The notes under the pieces are model-generated. The model had not been told where the DNA came from. It ran no database searches and saw only the letters and a program-made list of their open reading frames with translations. Below are positions 1 to 8,277 of a DNA stretch of 64,000 nt, piece by piece; positions within the stretch are counted from its first letter, which is position 1; each line of letters opens with the position of its first letter. The translations under genes and the position numbers were made by a program. Source of the stretch: Candidatus Viridilinea mediisalina (lineage in GTDB: Bacteria; Chloroflexota; Chloroflexia; Chloroflexales; Chloroflexaceae); contig NZ_NQWI01000002.1 of the NCBI RefSeq assembly GCF_002532535.1, forward strand, positions 40,447 through 104,446, in the 5' to 3' direction.

Positions 1-1
1 G

Positions 2-220
2 AATGCGCCCTTTGTGGCCAATGGTGCGATGCTCAGCGCCGAGGAGATCCAGGCGCTCCAAGAGGTTCTCACCTCCGATGCGGTTGCCGAAAATCCCCGC
101 ATCTTTGCCACCAAGGAGGCGATGGATGCGGGCTTTAGGCCACTCCTGCGCAAGACTGGTGAGGATCGCTTTGTGGTTGTACCCGATTCCTTCTTCGATC
201 CGATTCGGGCGATGCGCTGA
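2..220 (+). CDS. phnD: Phosphonate ABC transporter substrate-binding protein, C-terminal end only (partial)
   Basis: The reading frame is open from the window edge to a TGA at 218-220, so only the last 72 residues are seen. The fragment has the helix-rich look of the C-terminus of PhnD-type periplasmic binding proteins (KEAMDAGFRPLLRKTGEDRF), and the next genes are phnC and two phnE permeases, the usual phnD-C-E order. The role, by family, is to bind phosphonate outside the membrane and deliver it to PhnC/PhnE. An internal ATG at 14 is not the true start. Assignment rests mainly on context. Confidence 0.65.
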   Translation, partial: NAPFVANGAMLSAEEIQALQEVLTSDAVAENPRIFATKEAMDAGFRPLLRKTGEDRFVVVPDSFFDPIRAMR

Positions 221-230
221 TGGTTTCTCT

Positions 231-412
231 TCGGGGGCCAAGCCCCCGATCCCCCGCTGCGGGTGGCAGCGCCGCCAACGGCGGGTAGAGGGATTTTTCG
301 GGGGCCAAGCCCCCGATCCCCCGCTGCGGGCGGCAGCGCCGCCAACGGCGGGTAGAGGAATTTTTCGGGGGCCAAGCCCCCGATCCCCCGCTGCGGGCGG
401 CAGCGCCGCCAC
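231..412. repeat. 67-bp tandem repeat, about 2.7 copies, GC-rich
   Basis: A unit beginning TCGGGGGCCAAGCCCCCGA starts at 231, 298 and 365, giving a period of 67 bp. Each unit contains the short palindrome GGGGGC-CAA-GCCCCC and a second dyad around GGCGCTGCC. The third copy decays after about 412. The array fills the gap between phnD and phnC and could act as a transcript-stabilising or attenuating structure; that is inference. ORFs on both strands here are repeat artefacts. Confidence 0.85.
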
Positions 413-460
413 ATTGCAAGAAAAAAGGGAGCTTGGGGCGCAGCCCCAAAGCGGATTTTA

Positions 461-532
461 GAGTCTGTCTGAAAAGTCGGTCGCTACACGGTGGAGTGCC
501 GGCTTTAGCCGGCTAAAGCCGGCACTCCACGC
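461..532 (+). mobile_element. MITE-1 copy A (3'-truncated)
   Basis: Starts with the family end GAGTCTGTCTGAAAAG after a TTA (458-460) and keeps the central perfect 20+20-bp palindrome at 491-530 (GTGGAGTGCC...GGCACTCCAC). The right inverted end CTTTTCAGACA is missing, so this copy is truncated just upstream of the phnC ribosome binding site. Seven other copies in the window are complete. Confidence 0.85.
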
Positions 533-557
533 CGCAAGGCGTAATGAGGTGTCCACT

Positions 558-1343
558 ATGGCCCTGTTGCAGATCGAGGCGCTGACGAAGAGCTACGGTA
601 ACGAGGCGCGGGCCCTGGATCAGATCAGTTTCTCGATCCAGGCGGGTGAGTTTGTGGCGATTATTGGCCCTTCGGGGGCGGGGAAGTCTACGCTGCTGCG
701 CTGTATCAATCGCTTGGTTGATCTGACGAGTGGCGATGTGCGTTTTGCTGGGGTGAGTGTGCCGACGCTGCGTGGCGGTGCGTTGCGTCGCCAGCGCACT
801 CAAATTGGCATGATTTTTCAACACTACAATCTGGTGAATCGCTTGAGTGTGCTGGAGAATGTGCTGCACGGGCGTCTGGGCTATAAGAATATGGTTCAGG
901 GCGTGTTGGGCCTCTATAGCGAAACTGAGAAGCGCGAAGCGGTGCGTATTCTTGAGAGTTTGGGGTTGGGTGAACAGATCTATAAACGCTGCGACCAGCT
1001 TAGTGGTGGCCAGAAGCAGCGCGTGGGCATTGCGCGGGCGCTGGTGCAGCAGCCCAAGATGCTGCTCTGCGATGAGCCGATTGCTTCGCTCGATCCCAAT
1101 TCGGCCAAGATTATCATGGATACGCTACAGCAGATTAACCAGAAATTGGACATCACGGTACTGGTCAATCTGCATCAGGTTGATGTGGCGCTCGCCTATG
1201 CCCAGCGCATCATTGGCGTGAACCGTGGGCGGGTGATCTTCGATGGGCCACCTGCCGAACTTCAGCAAGAGCAGATCCAGCAGATCTATGGCTCTGAGTC
1301 GGGTGAACTGATCTTTAGCCTGCGGGAGCGTTATGCCATCTGA
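558..1343 (+). CDS. phnC: Phosphonate ABC transporter ATP-binding protein PhnC
   Basis: ATPase that powers phosphonate import with PhnD and the two PhnE permeases at the inner face of the membrane. The 261-residue protein has Walker A GPSGAGKST (residues 37-45), signature LSGGQ (148-152) and Walker B LLCDEP (169-174), all intact; length is normal for PhnC. An upstream in-frame GTG at 549 exists, but the ATG at 558 has GAGG at 546-549 about 8 bases ahead and is preferred. It overlaps the next gene by 11 bases, so translation is probably coupled. The upstream region carries a truncated MITE-1 copy. Confidence 0.95.
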   Translation: MALLQIEALTKSYGNEARALDQISFSIQAGEFVAIIGPSGAGKSTLLRCINRLVDLTSGDVRFAGVSVPTLRGGALRRQRTQIGMIFQHYNLVNRLSVLENVLHGRLGYKNMVQGVLGLYSETEKREAVRILESLGLGEQIYKRCDQLSGGQKQRVGIARALVQQPKMLLCDEPIASLDPNSAKIIMDTLQQINQKLDITVLVNLHQVDVALAYAQRIIGVNRGRVIFDGPPAELQQEQIQQIYGSESGELIFSLRERYAI

Positions 1344-2118
1344 TCCCTTGAAGCTGCGTCAGATACAGTCCATCGCCTTCTTTGCCATACTGGCCGCCTT
1401 GACCTATGGCTCGATTGTGATCACCAAATACGACGTGGTGCAGGGCTTTACGGCGATTCCGCGCGCCTTTAGCTGGGCCACTACCCATTTCATCCCCGAT
1501 GAGGCGGCGTGGCGGCGTCTGCCCCGGATTCTCGAGAAGCTCTTCGAGACGATCCTGATGGCGGTCTCGTCGGCGACTACCGCCTCGGCGCTGGGGCTGG
1601 TGGTGGCCCTGCTTGGCGCTACGACCACCCGCCCCCACCCTTGGTTTAGCCTGCCCGCACGGGGTATCGCCAGCATCTTTCGCAACATTGATGTCTCGGC
1701 GTGGGCGCTGATCCTGCTCTTCTCCTTTGGCCAGAGTACCTACACCGGCTTCTTCGCCCTCTTCTTCGTCACCTTCGGCTTCATTGTGCGCGTGATGGTC
1801 GAGACGATTGATGAAGTGGGCATGGCCTCGGTCGAGGCGCTGCGCGCCACGGGGGCCAACTACCTGACGATCATTAGCCAGAGCGTCATTCCCGCCTGTC
1901 TGCCCCAGTTGATTAGCTGGGTGCTCTACATGATCGAGACCAACATCCGCAGCGCGACGCTGGTTGGTATTCTCACTGGCACGGGGATTGGCTTTTCGTT
2001 TGATCTTTACTACAAAAGTATGAACTACAGTTCGGCCAGTCTCGTGGTGCTCGTAATCGTGGTTGCTGTCTTGATCATTGAAGCGCTCTCCAATGTGATT
2101 CGAAGGGCGGTGCTGTGA
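1333..2118 (+). CDS. phnE: Phosphonate ABC transporter permease PhnE (first of two)
   Basis: Membrane permease of the phosphonate importer, 261 residues with several hydrophobic segments. The cytoplasmic coupling loop typical of binding-protein-dependent permeases is visible as EALRATGANYLTIISQSVIP. It overlaps phnC by 11 bases and the second phnE by 4 bases (ATG/GTG stop-start overlap). Two adjacent phnE genes are common, the products presumably forming a heterodimeric channel. Confidence 0.93.
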   Translation: MPSDPLKLRQIQSIAFFAILAALTYGSIVITKYDVVQGFTAIPRAFSWATTHFIPDEAAWRRLPRILEKLFETILMAVSSATTASALGLVVALLGATTTRPHPWFSLPARGIASIFRNIDVSAWALILLFSFGQSTYTGFFALFFVTFGFIVRVMVETIDEVGMASVEALRATGANYLTIISQSVIPACLPQLISWVLYMIETNIRSATLVGILTGTGIGFSFDLYYKSMNYSSASLVVLVIVVAVLIIEALSNVIRRAVL

Positions 2119-2945
2119 GCCAACGAAGTGAACCGCTGCCACGCATCCGCGTGCGCCCCCTGACGCGGGCCAATCTGAGCATCCAGTTGACGCTACTCGG
2201 CCTGACGCTGCTGACACTCTATAGCTTTACCACCTTCGATACGCGGGGCATTGGTCTGGTTGAAGCGCTGCAGGATATGCTCAACAACTTTCGGCTGCTG
2301 CTCCTAGAGCCGCGGCTGCGGAGTGTGAGCTTTGCTGATCTGCTTGAAGCGCTCTTCGTCACTGTCGGCTTGGGGCTGCTCACCACCGTCTTTGGGGCGA
2401 TCATCGCCTTTTTCTTGGCCCTCTTTGCCGCGCAGAATCTCGCTCCTATCTGGCTCAATAACCTGATCAAAGGGGGTACCGCCTTCATCCGCGCCGTGCC
2501 GACCGTCCTCTGGGTACTCTTCTTCGCTGTTGCAGCGGGCATGGGCAGTGTCGCCGCCGTCATCGGCATGACCTTCCACTCAGCCGGTTATCTGATCAAG
2601 GCCTACGCCGAATCGTTTGAGGAGATCGATGCTGGCGTGCTAGAGGCGCTGCGGGCGAGCGGGGCGAGTTGGTGGCAGACCGTCTTTCAAGCGGTGGTTC
2701 CCACCTCCGCCTCGGCGCTCCTCTCGTGGACTTTTGTGCGCTTCGAGATTAACTTCTCAACCGCGATTGCGATGGGCGCGACCGCTGGGGCGGGCGGCAT
2801 CGGTTTCGATATGTTCATGGCAAGCGCCTTCTACCTCGACCTGCGCGAGTTGGGGGCCTTCACCTATGCCATTTTGGTCTTTGCGATGGCGCTTGAGTGG
2901 TTTGCTACCCATATGAAGGCGCGCCTCGGTAAGTCGCGGGAGTAG
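2115..2945 (+). CDS. phnE: Phosphonate ABC transporter permease PhnE (second of two)
   Basis: Second permease subunit, 276 residues, starting with GTG inside the stop region of the first phnE (overlap 2115-2118). It has multiple hydrophobic helices and the coupling-loop sequence EALRASGASWWQTVFQAVVP. It ends 9 bases before phnG, so the transport and lyase genes appear to be one transcription unit. No defects are visible. Confidence 0.93.
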   Translation: MSQRSEPLPRIRVRPLTRANLSIQLTLLGLTLLTLYSFTTFDTRGIGLVEALQDMLNNFRLLLLEPRLRSVSFADLLEALFVTVGLGLLTTVFGAIIAFFLALFAAQNLAPIWLNNLIKGGTAFIRAVPTVLWVLFFAVAAGMGSVAAVIGMTFHSAGYLIKAYAESFEEIDAGVLEALRASGASWWQTVFQAVVPTSASALLSWTFVRFEINFSTAIAMGATAGAGGIGFDMFMASAFYLDLRELGAFTYAILVFAMALEWFATHMKARLGKSRE

Positions 2946-2954
2946 TAGTGATCA

Positions 2955-3374
2955 ATGTACCCTATCACCCACATTCTTAGTTGTTCACCGGCCCATGAAG
3001 TTGCTGCGTTGTCCGCGACGGTTTTGGCGCGCTACCCCGCCGAGGCGCTGGTCTTCATCACCGAGCCGCGCACGGCGCTCGTGCAGTTGCGTATGGCTGA
3101 AGGCGTGGCCGAGAGTCAGTTCAACGCGGGCGAGATCTTGGTTAGTGAGGCGCTCCTTGAGTTGGCCGGGCATTTCGGCTTTGGCATGGTCATCGGGCGC
3201 GACCTACAGCATGCGACGGCGCTTGCCATTCTCGATGCGGCGCTGCGTATGCCGGGCGATCCCCATGCCGATCTGCGCCCACACATTGATGCGCTCAGCG
3301 CAGCCCTCGCTGCCGCCCAAGAGCGCCGGTTTGCTGCCGCTGCGGCGACGCGAGTGGTGTTTGACACGTTTTAA
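2955..3374 (+). CDS. phnG: C-P lyase core subunit PhnG
   Basis: Subunit of the PhnGHIJ core complex. With PhnI and PhnH it transfers the phosphonate to the ribose of ATP with loss of adenine, giving ribosyl triphosphate phosphonate. The 139-residue protein resembles PhnG through its central EPRTALVQLRMAEGVAESQF and an acidic segment NAGEILVSEA followed by GFGMVIGRD. Length is close to the usual 150. It lies 9 bases after phnE and 54 bases before phnH; that gap contains a short inverted repeat (GCGCGGGAA / TTCCCGCGC, about 3380-3402). Confidence 0.92.
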   Translation: MYPITHILSCSPAHEVAALSATVLARYPAEALVFITEPRTALVQLRMAEGVAESQFNAGEILVSEALLELAGHFGFGMVIGRDLQHATALAILDAALRMPGDPHADLRPHIDALSAALAAAQERRFAAAAATRVVFDTF

Positions 3375-3428
3375 GGGTGCGCGCGGGAATCTGGTTCCCG
3401 CGCATCCTGCCAAAAAAATTGAAAAATC

Positions 3429-4058
3429 ATGATAGCTGCACCACCCACCACACAAGCATATTTCAATAGCCGCACCTTCCGTATTCTCCTCGATTCTCTG
3501 GCCCGCCCTGGTACGCTGGGGCGGCTCCCGCCGCCGCCGCAGGGCTACGATCTGCCCCTACTGCCTGCAATGCAACTGCCCAACCACTATGCGGTGGCCG
3601 CGCTACTCAGTCTGCTCGACCAGGGTACCAGTATGGCGCATGCCGCCGGGGGGCTCTGGCTGAGCGCCGAGCACCCCTTGACGCGCTGGTTTACATTGCG
3701 CAGCAATGCCCAAGTGGAGACGCCGGCCTACGCCGACTATGTACTACTCCACGATCCCGCGTCGGCTGCTTGTCTGGGCGATCTCAAACGCGGCAGCCTC
3801 ACCTTCCCCGAACAGAGTTGCACCGCCTTCCTCTGCGTCGCGCAACTGGACGAGCATGGCGCAACCTGGCGACTTGCCGGGCCGGGCATCGCCGGTAGTC
3901 GCACGGTTGGCATCCCCGGCCTGCCCGCGAATGTTTTGTCGGTAATCATGGCTACGCGCAGCGACTTTCCGCTGGGCGTAGACATCTTCTGCATTGATGT
4001 AACCGGGGCATGCTTAGGTCTGCCGCGCACGACGCGCATCGAGGAAGTCTGCTCATAA
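3429..4058 (+). CDS. phnH: C-P lyase core subunit PhnH
   Basis: 209-residue PhnH-type protein of the C-P lyase core complex. It begins with the family-like TQAYFNSRTFRILLDSLARP and contains LLDQGTS and the C-terminal segment FPLGVDIFCIDVTGACLGLPRTTRIE, all typical of PhnH. The ATG at 3429 follows an A-rich leader with no clear Shine-Dalgarno. It sits between phnG and phnI in canonical order. The family is structurally a PLP-transferase-like fold without PLP chemistry; its role in the complex is known, its chemistry less so. Confidence 0.92.
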   Translation: MIAAPPTTQAYFNSRTFRILLDSLARPGTLGRLPPPPQGYDLPLLPAMQLPNHYAVAALLSLLDQGTSMAHAAGGLWLSAEHPLTRWFTLRSNAQVETPAYADYVLLHDPASAACLGDLKRGSLTFPEQSCTAFLCVAQLDEHGATWRLAGPGIAGSRTVGIPGLPANVLSVIMATRSDFPLGVDIFCIDVTGACLGLPRTTRIEEVCS

Positions 4059-4113
4059 GAAGCCCCCGGCGGGGGCGCTTCGCCTCCCCCAGCAAAGCTC
4101 TTTTGGCGGGGGT

Positions 4114-4193
4114 CTGGGGGAGGCGAAGCCTCCCCCAGCAAAGCTCTTTTTTGTTGCGCTTTGGCGGCGAAGCCGCCAAAGCGCAACAAAAAA
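4114..4193. repeat. Two adjacent long hairpins between phnH and phnI
   Basis: Hairpin 1 (4114-4138) pairs CTGGGGGAGGC with GCCTCCCCCAG around a GAA loop. Hairpin 2 (4147-4193) is a perfect 22-bp stem around GAA at 4169-4171, its right arm ending in a run of A and its left arm starting with a run of T. Both share the apex GCGAAGC. Read on either strand hairpin 2 ends in a T run, so it could be a bidirectional intrinsic terminator or an mRNA-stability element inside the phn operon. The phnI ribosome site AAAGGAG follows directly. Confidence 0.8.
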
Positions 4194-4206
4194 GAAAGGA
4201 GAAACT

Positions 4207-5322
4207 ATGGGTTACGTCGCCGCCCGTGGCGGCACCGAGGCGGTGCTGCGCGCCGAGGAGTTGGCGGCTGCATTGCGCCTGCTTGGCGGGAGCGATCCGC
4301 TGCAATTGCCCCAGATCAGCGATCAGTTGCGCCACGCGGTCAGTCGGGCCATGCACGAGGGGGCGCTCTATGCGCCGCTGTTGGCGGCGTTGGCGGTGAA
4401 GCAGGCCGAAGGTGATAGCATCGAGGCCAGTTTTCTGCTGCGCGCCTACCGCACGACGCTGACGCGGGTGATGGCAACACTGCCCGCGTCGGGACGCACG
4501 ATGGCCTGTATGCGCCGCATCTCGGCCTCGTTCAAGGATATTCCGGGGGGGCAGATGCTTGGCCCCGCCCAAGACTACCAGATTCGCCTCTTGCAGCCCC
4601 TCTTGGCGCTTGAAGATGGCGACGCCGTTGCCCAGGCGCTCGCTCGTTACGCCGCGCTTGTTGCGGTTGGCGCACCCCAAGCGGGGGAGATTGGCCACTT
4701 CCCCAAGGTGGCCGACTATCTGCGCGCCGAGCAACTGCTCGTTGCACCGCCCGCTGAAGTGGAAGATGAACCCTTCGATCTGACGCGCCAAGCCCTGATC
4801 TTCCCCTGCCCGCGGAGCGCCCGCCTCCAGGCGCTGGCGCAGGCCGATAGCAGCAGCCTCATGACCTTCGCCTACAGCAGCGTGCGCGGCTACGGCGACG
4901 CGCATCCTACGCTGGCCGAATTGCGCTATGGCTACCTGCCCATCCAGGTGGCCCATCCGCTCACCGGCGAGGCGGTCACCATTGGCGAGATCGAGGCGAC
5001 CGAGTGCGAGATTGTCTCGAAGGCGCACAGCGTCAGCAACAGCAGCGCACCGCCGAGTTTCAACCTGGGCTACGGTTTCGCCTTTGGCCAGAGCGAAGTG
5101 AAGGTGATGAGCATGGCCATTCTCGACAGCGTCCTCACCCAAGCGCGCCTCGGCAGTCTCAGCGGTAACTCCGGTCCAGCCGCCGACGAAGAATTTCTCC
5201 TGCTCCACTGCGACGGTATCGAAGCGAGCGGCTTCACCGCCCACTACAAACTGCCCCACTACGTCACCTTCGAGGCCGACCTGCGCGTCCTGGATCGCGC
5301 CCGCAAGCACCATGCAGAGTAA
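4207..5322 (+). CDS. phnI: C-P lyase core subunit PhnI (nucleosidase)
   Basis: 371-residue PhnI, the nucleosidase-type subunit that with PhnG/H/L replaces the adenine of ATP by phosphonate. The N-terminus MGYVAARGGTEAVLRAEEL is characteristic of PhnI, and the protein carries the conserved region with SYSSVRGYGDAHPTLAELRY-like sequence (here FAYSSVRGYGDAHPTLAEL) and GYGFAFGQSEVKVMSMAILD. The ATG at 4207 is preceded by AAAGGAGAAACT, a strong ribosome site. The 148-base gap before it holds two hairpins; a repeat array follows. Confidence 0.95.
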   Translation: MGYVAARGGTEAVLRAEELAAALRLLGGSDPLQLPQISDQLRHAVSRAMHEGALYAPLLAALAVKQAEGDSIEASFLLRAYRTTLTRVMATLPASGRTMACMRRISASFKDIPGGQMLGPAQDYQIRLLQPLLALEDGDAVAQALARYAALVAVGAPQAGEIGHFPKVADYLRAEQLLVAPPAEVEDEPFDLTRQALIFPCPRSARLQALAQADSSSLMTFAYSSVRGYGDAHPTLAELRYGYLPIQVAHPLTGEAVTIGEIEATECEIVSKAHSVSNSSAPPSFNLGYGFAFGQSEVKVMSMAILDSVLTQARLGSLSGNSGPAADEEFLLLHCDGIEASGFTAHYKLPHYVTFEADLRVLDRARKHHAE

Positions 5323-5650
5323 GCCCCCGGTGGGGGCTTGGGGGAGGCGACGCCTCCCCCAGTGGGGGCGGTGCCTCCCCCGGCGGGGGCGGTGTCTCCC
5401 CCGGCGGGGGCGAAGCCTCCCCCGGCGGGGGGTTGGGGGAGGCGAAGCCTCCCCCGGTGGGGGCTTGGGGGAGGCGACGCCTCCCCCAGTGGGGGCGGTG
5501 CCTCCCCCGGCGGGGGTTTGGGGGAGGCGACGCCTCCCCCAGTGGGGGCGACGCCTCCCCCGGCGGGGGTTTGGGGGAGGCGACGCCTCCCCCAAAAAAC
5601 CCGCTCTTCTTCCGCTGTGGCGGCGAAGCCGCCACAGCGGAAGAAGAGCG
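5323..5650. repeat. GC-rich short-period repeat array and long hairpin between phnI and phnJ
   Basis: From about 5323 to 5600 the sequence is built of irregular repeats of a 15-18-base motif, GCCTCCCCCGGCGGGGG and variants, interspersed with TTGGGGGAGGCGACG. At 5602-5650 there is a perfect 22-bp stem with apex GCGAAGC (loop GAA at 5625-5627). The array is open in several frames on both strands, which gives long false ORFs, including an apparent N-terminal extension of PhnJ. The sequence immediately after it is the phnJ leader. Confidence 0.9.
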
Positions 5651-5691
5651 CGGGTTCGGGGCAGCGCCCCGAAGTACAAGGAATCGAGCGA

Positions 5692-6561
5692 ATGCAACAG
5701 ACCAATGAACAACTCTACAATTTTGGCCTACTTGACGAAGATGCCAAGCGCGAAATTCGCCGTAGCCTGCTCAAGGCGGTGGCTATCCCCGGCCACCAGA
5801 TCCCCTTTGCCAGCCGTGATCTGCCTATTGCCCGCGGCTGGGGTACCGGCGGCCTACAAATTACCCTGGCTATCATTACCCCTGAGGATTGTCTCAAAGT
5901 GATCGATCAGGGCGACGACGCGGGCGTCAATGCGGTCAATCTGCGCCGCCTGATTACCCAGACGACCGGCGTGGCGACGACGGTGGATAGCTGCGCGGCG
6001 AGTCTCATTCAGACGCGCCACCGTATTCCGGAAGAGCCGCTGCGCGCCGATCAGATTCTGGTCTTGCAGGTGCCGATGGTTGATCCGCTGCGCTGGGTTG
6101 AACCCAATCTGGAGCGGGCGACGGTGATGCACGGCGAGGCGGACTATGGGCGCATGTGGGTCTATATGTATGAGAGTGTGGTGCGGGCGGGCGATCTGCG
6201 TATCGCCAGCCAATATCCGGTGATGGTCAATGGGCGCTACATGATGGATACGACGCCCATTCCGCGCTGGGATGTGCCGCGCCTTGACATGGCCGAGACG
6301 CTCTTTCTCTTTGGGGCTGGGCGCGAGAAGCGTATCTATGCCGTGCCGCCCCATACGCCGGTGGTGCCGTTGCAGTTCGAGGACTACCCCTTTCGCACCG
6401 AGTACCAGGCGGGGCAGCGTTGTGTGCGCTGTGGCGCTGAGCAGACCTTTCTGACCAGCCATTTTGTGCCCGATGGCGCGGGTGCGGGGCAGTGGGTGAC
6501 GAGCTGTTCCGATAGCAGTTTTTGCGATAAGCGCCTTGCTAGTGCGGAGGTGCAACCATGA
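5692..6561 (+). CDS. phnJ: Carbon-phosphorus lyase PhnJ (radical SAM)
   Basis: PhnJ cleaves the C-P bond of 5-phosphoribosyl 1-phosphonate using a 4Fe-4S cluster and S-adenosylmethionine, releasing the alkane (methane from methylphosphonate). The ATG at 5692 is chosen because the following residues (MQQTNEQLYNFGLLDEDAKR) align with the known PhnJ start; the 118 codons upstream are repeat-derived. The product has 289 residues. Conserved IPFASRDLPIARGWGTGGLQ and KVIDQGDD are present. The C-terminal cysteines are arranged C-x2-C-x24-C-x5-C (CVRC ... CSDSSFC), close to the E. coli C-x2-C-x21-C-x5-C. It overlaps phnK by 4 bases. Confidence 0.96.
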   Translation: MQQTNEQLYNFGLLDEDAKREIRRSLLKAVAIPGHQIPFASRDLPIARGWGTGGLQITLAIITPEDCLKVIDQGDDAGVNAVNLRRLITQTTGVATTVDSCAASLIQTRHRIPEEPLRADQILVLQVPMVDPLRWVEPNLERATVMHGEADYGRMWVYMYESVVRAGDLRIASQYPVMVNGRYMMDTTPIPRWDVPRLDMAETLFLFGAGREKRIYAVPPHTPVVPLQFEDYPFRTEYQAGQRCVRCGAEQTFLTSHFVPDGAGAGQWVTSCSDSSFCDKRLASAEVQP

Positions 6562-7394
6562 CGTGGCTCCTCCAGGTGGTTGATCTGCACAAACGCTACG
6601 GCCCCGGCTGCCCCGCCTGCGCTGAACTGACCGGCCCGCGCCAGGGGCGCAGCCAATGCCCGCGCTGTGGCACCGTTCACGCCTGCGTTGCCGCCAACTT
6701 TAGCCTACAGGCGGGCGAAGTGCTCGGCATCGTCGGCGAGAGCGGCAGCGGCAAGAGTACCCTGCTCCAGATGGTGAACCTGAGCCTGCCCGCCGATCAG
6801 GGGCAGATCCTCTATCAGCCACCGGAGAGCGGCGCGGCGGTCGATCTCTGCCAGATGAACGGCTACAGCGCCCGCCACTTCCGCAACGACCGCCTCGGCA
6901 TTGTCCACCAACGTCCCGAATTGGGCCTCAATATGCACTTCTCGGTGGGGGGCAACGTTGCCGAAAAGCTGCTACTGGCCGAATGGCGTCATGTGGGGCG
7001 CATCCGCGCACGCACCAGCGAACTCATGCGCCAAACCGAACTGCCCCCCGAGCGGATTGACGACGAACCTCACACCTTCAGCGGCGGCATGCTGCAACGG
7101 GTACAGATTGCCAAAGCCCTCGCCAGCCGCCCCAGCCTGCTGTTGCTCGACGAGGTGACGAGCGGTCTCGATCTCTCGGTACAGGCGCGGGTTCTCGATC
7201 TGATCCGACGCATTCAATGGGAAGAGCAGATCACCATGCTCCTCGTCTCCCACGATCTCGGCGTCATCCGCCAACTCGCCCGCCGCACCATCGTCATGAA
7301 GAACGGCCAGATCGTCGAGTCCGGCCTGACCGACCAGATTATGGAAGATCCGCAACACCCCTATACGCAACTGCTCGTCTCATCGGCGTTGTGA
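6558..7394 (+). CDS. phnK: C-P lyase ABC-type ATPase subunit PhnK, with N-terminal Cys-rich insert
   Basis: 278-residue ABC ATPase that by family binds the PhnGHIJ core as a non-transport ATPase. Walker A is GESGSGKST (about 60-68), the signature FSGGM, and the end DDPHHPYTQLLVSS-like (here EDPQHPYTQLLVSSAL) matches PhnK. Between the first strand and Walker A there are about 30 extra residues with cysteines at 18, 21, 34, 37 and 43 (GCPAC ... CPRCGTVHAC), a zinc-ribbon-like pair absent from E. coli PhnK. It overlaps phnJ by 4 bases and is followed by a 37-bp hairpin array. Confidence 0.94.
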   Translation: MTWLLQVVDLHKRYGPGCPACAELTGPRQGRSQCPRCGTVHACVAANFSLQAGEVLGIVGESGSGKSTLLQMVNLSLPADQGQILYQPPESGAAVDLCQMNGYSARHFRNDRLGIVHQRPELGLNMHFSVGGNVAEKLLLAEWRHVGRIRARTSELMRQTELPPERIDDEPHTFSGGMLQRVQIAKALASRPSLLLLDEVTSGLDLSVQARVLDLIRRIQWEEQITMLLVSHDLGVIRQLARRTIVMKNGQIVESGLTDQIMEDPQHPYTQLLVSSAL

Positions 7395-7401
7395 GGCGAT
7401 G

Positions 7402-7568
7402 CGGGAACCGGGTTCCCGCATCGCCTTCCGGCGTGGAGCGGGAACCGGGTTCCCGCATCGCCTTCCGGCGTGGAGCGGGAACCGGGTTCCCGCATCGCCT
7501 TCCGGCGTGGAGCGGGAACCGGGTTCCCGCATCGCCTTCCGGCGTGGAGCGGGAACCGGGTTCCCGCA
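7402..7568. repeat. 37-bp tandem repeat, 4.5 copies, each with a perfect hairpin
   Basis: The unit CGGGAACCGGGTTCCCGCAT (first 20 bases) starts at 7402, 7439, 7476, 7513 and 7550, exactly every 37 bp. Each copy contains the perfect dyad GCGGGAACC-G-GGTTCCCGC. Copies are nearly identical, so the array is young or homogenised. It fills the gap between phnK and phnL. Units are contiguous without spacers, so this is not CRISPR. Five tandem hairpins may stabilise or attenuate the polycistronic message. Confidence 0.95.
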
Positions 7569-7590
7569 AGCCCCCTTCAAGCAAAAAGAC

Positions 7591-8277
7591 ATGAACAAAA
7601 CCCTCCTCACCGTCGAAGACTTAACCAAGAGCTTCGTTCTCCACCTGATTGACGGGCGCACCATCACGCCGGTGCAGGCGATCAGCTTTAGCATTGCTCC
7701 GCAAGATCATCTGCTGATTCACGGGCGCAGCGGCATGGGCAAGACCAGCATCCTCAAATGCATCTACCGCTCCTACCTCGCCACTGCGGGGCGCATCTGG
7801 TTCACGTCGCAACTCTACGGGCGTATCGATCTCGTCGCGGCGCACGACAGCACCATTCTGCGCCTGCGTGAACGCGAGATTGGCTACTGCTCGCAATTCT
7901 TGCGCGTCCTACCGCGCGTCTCGGCGCTGGATGTGATCTGCGAACCGCTCTACCGCCAGGGCTGGGCGCGCGACGCCGCCCAGGAGCAGGGGCGGCAGTG
8001 GCTGCGCGATCTGGGTATTCGCCCGCACCTCTGGCAAGCCAGCCCGGTCACCTTTAGTGGCGGCGAGCAGCAGCGCATCAACCTGGGGCGTGCCTTCATC
8101 GCCGCGCCGCGCCTGCTCCTCCTCGACGAGCCGACCGCCAGCCTCGACGGTGAGACGAAGCAGATTGTCGTACACATGATTCAAGCGGCCCAAGCTAACG
8201 GTACCAGTGTGATCAGCGTCTCGCACGATCTCGCTGCACTGGGGCCATGTGCCAATCGCCAGTTGGCGTTGGCGTAA
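7591..8277 (+). CDS. phnL: C-P lyase ABC-type ATPase subunit PhnL
   Basis: 228-residue ABC ATPase required with PhnG/H/I for forming the ribosyl triphosphonate. The start is the ATG at 7591 (MNKTLLTVEDLTKSF, which aligns with PhnL); the 64 codons upstream in frame come from the 37-bp repeats. Walker A is GRSGMGKTS (45-53), the signature FSGGEQQR and Walker B LLLLDEPTASLD are intact. The TAA stop (8275-8277) is also the left target duplication of a MITE-1 insertion, so the element landed exactly at the stop codon and kept it. Confidence 0.95.
   Translation: MNKTLLTVEDLTKSFVLHLIDGRTITPVQAISFSIAPQDHLLIHGRSGMGKTSILKCIYRSYLATAGRIWFTSQLYGRIDLVAAHDSTILRLREREIGYCSQFLRVLPRVSALDVICEPLYRQGWARDAAQEQGRQWLRDLGIRPHLWQASPVTFSGGEQQRINLGRAFIAAPRLLLLDEPTASLDGETKQIVVHMIQAAQANGTSVISVSHDLAALGPCANRQLALA

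Noticed and set aside
3..461. Open frames of about 100-150 codons over the phnD/phnC gap on both strands
   Set aside because: They are translations of the 67-bp GC-rich tandem repeat; no ribosome site, and the phnD end lies in another frame.
5338..5691. N-terminal extension of PhnJ (118 codons) and large overlapping frames on the minus strand (about 3950-5712)
   Set aside because: The extension is a Pro/Gly/Arg-rich translation of the repeat array; PhnJ similarity begins exactly at 5692.
7402..7568. Possible CRISPR array (37-bp period)
   Set aside because: Units are contiguous with no spacers and no cas genes are in the window.
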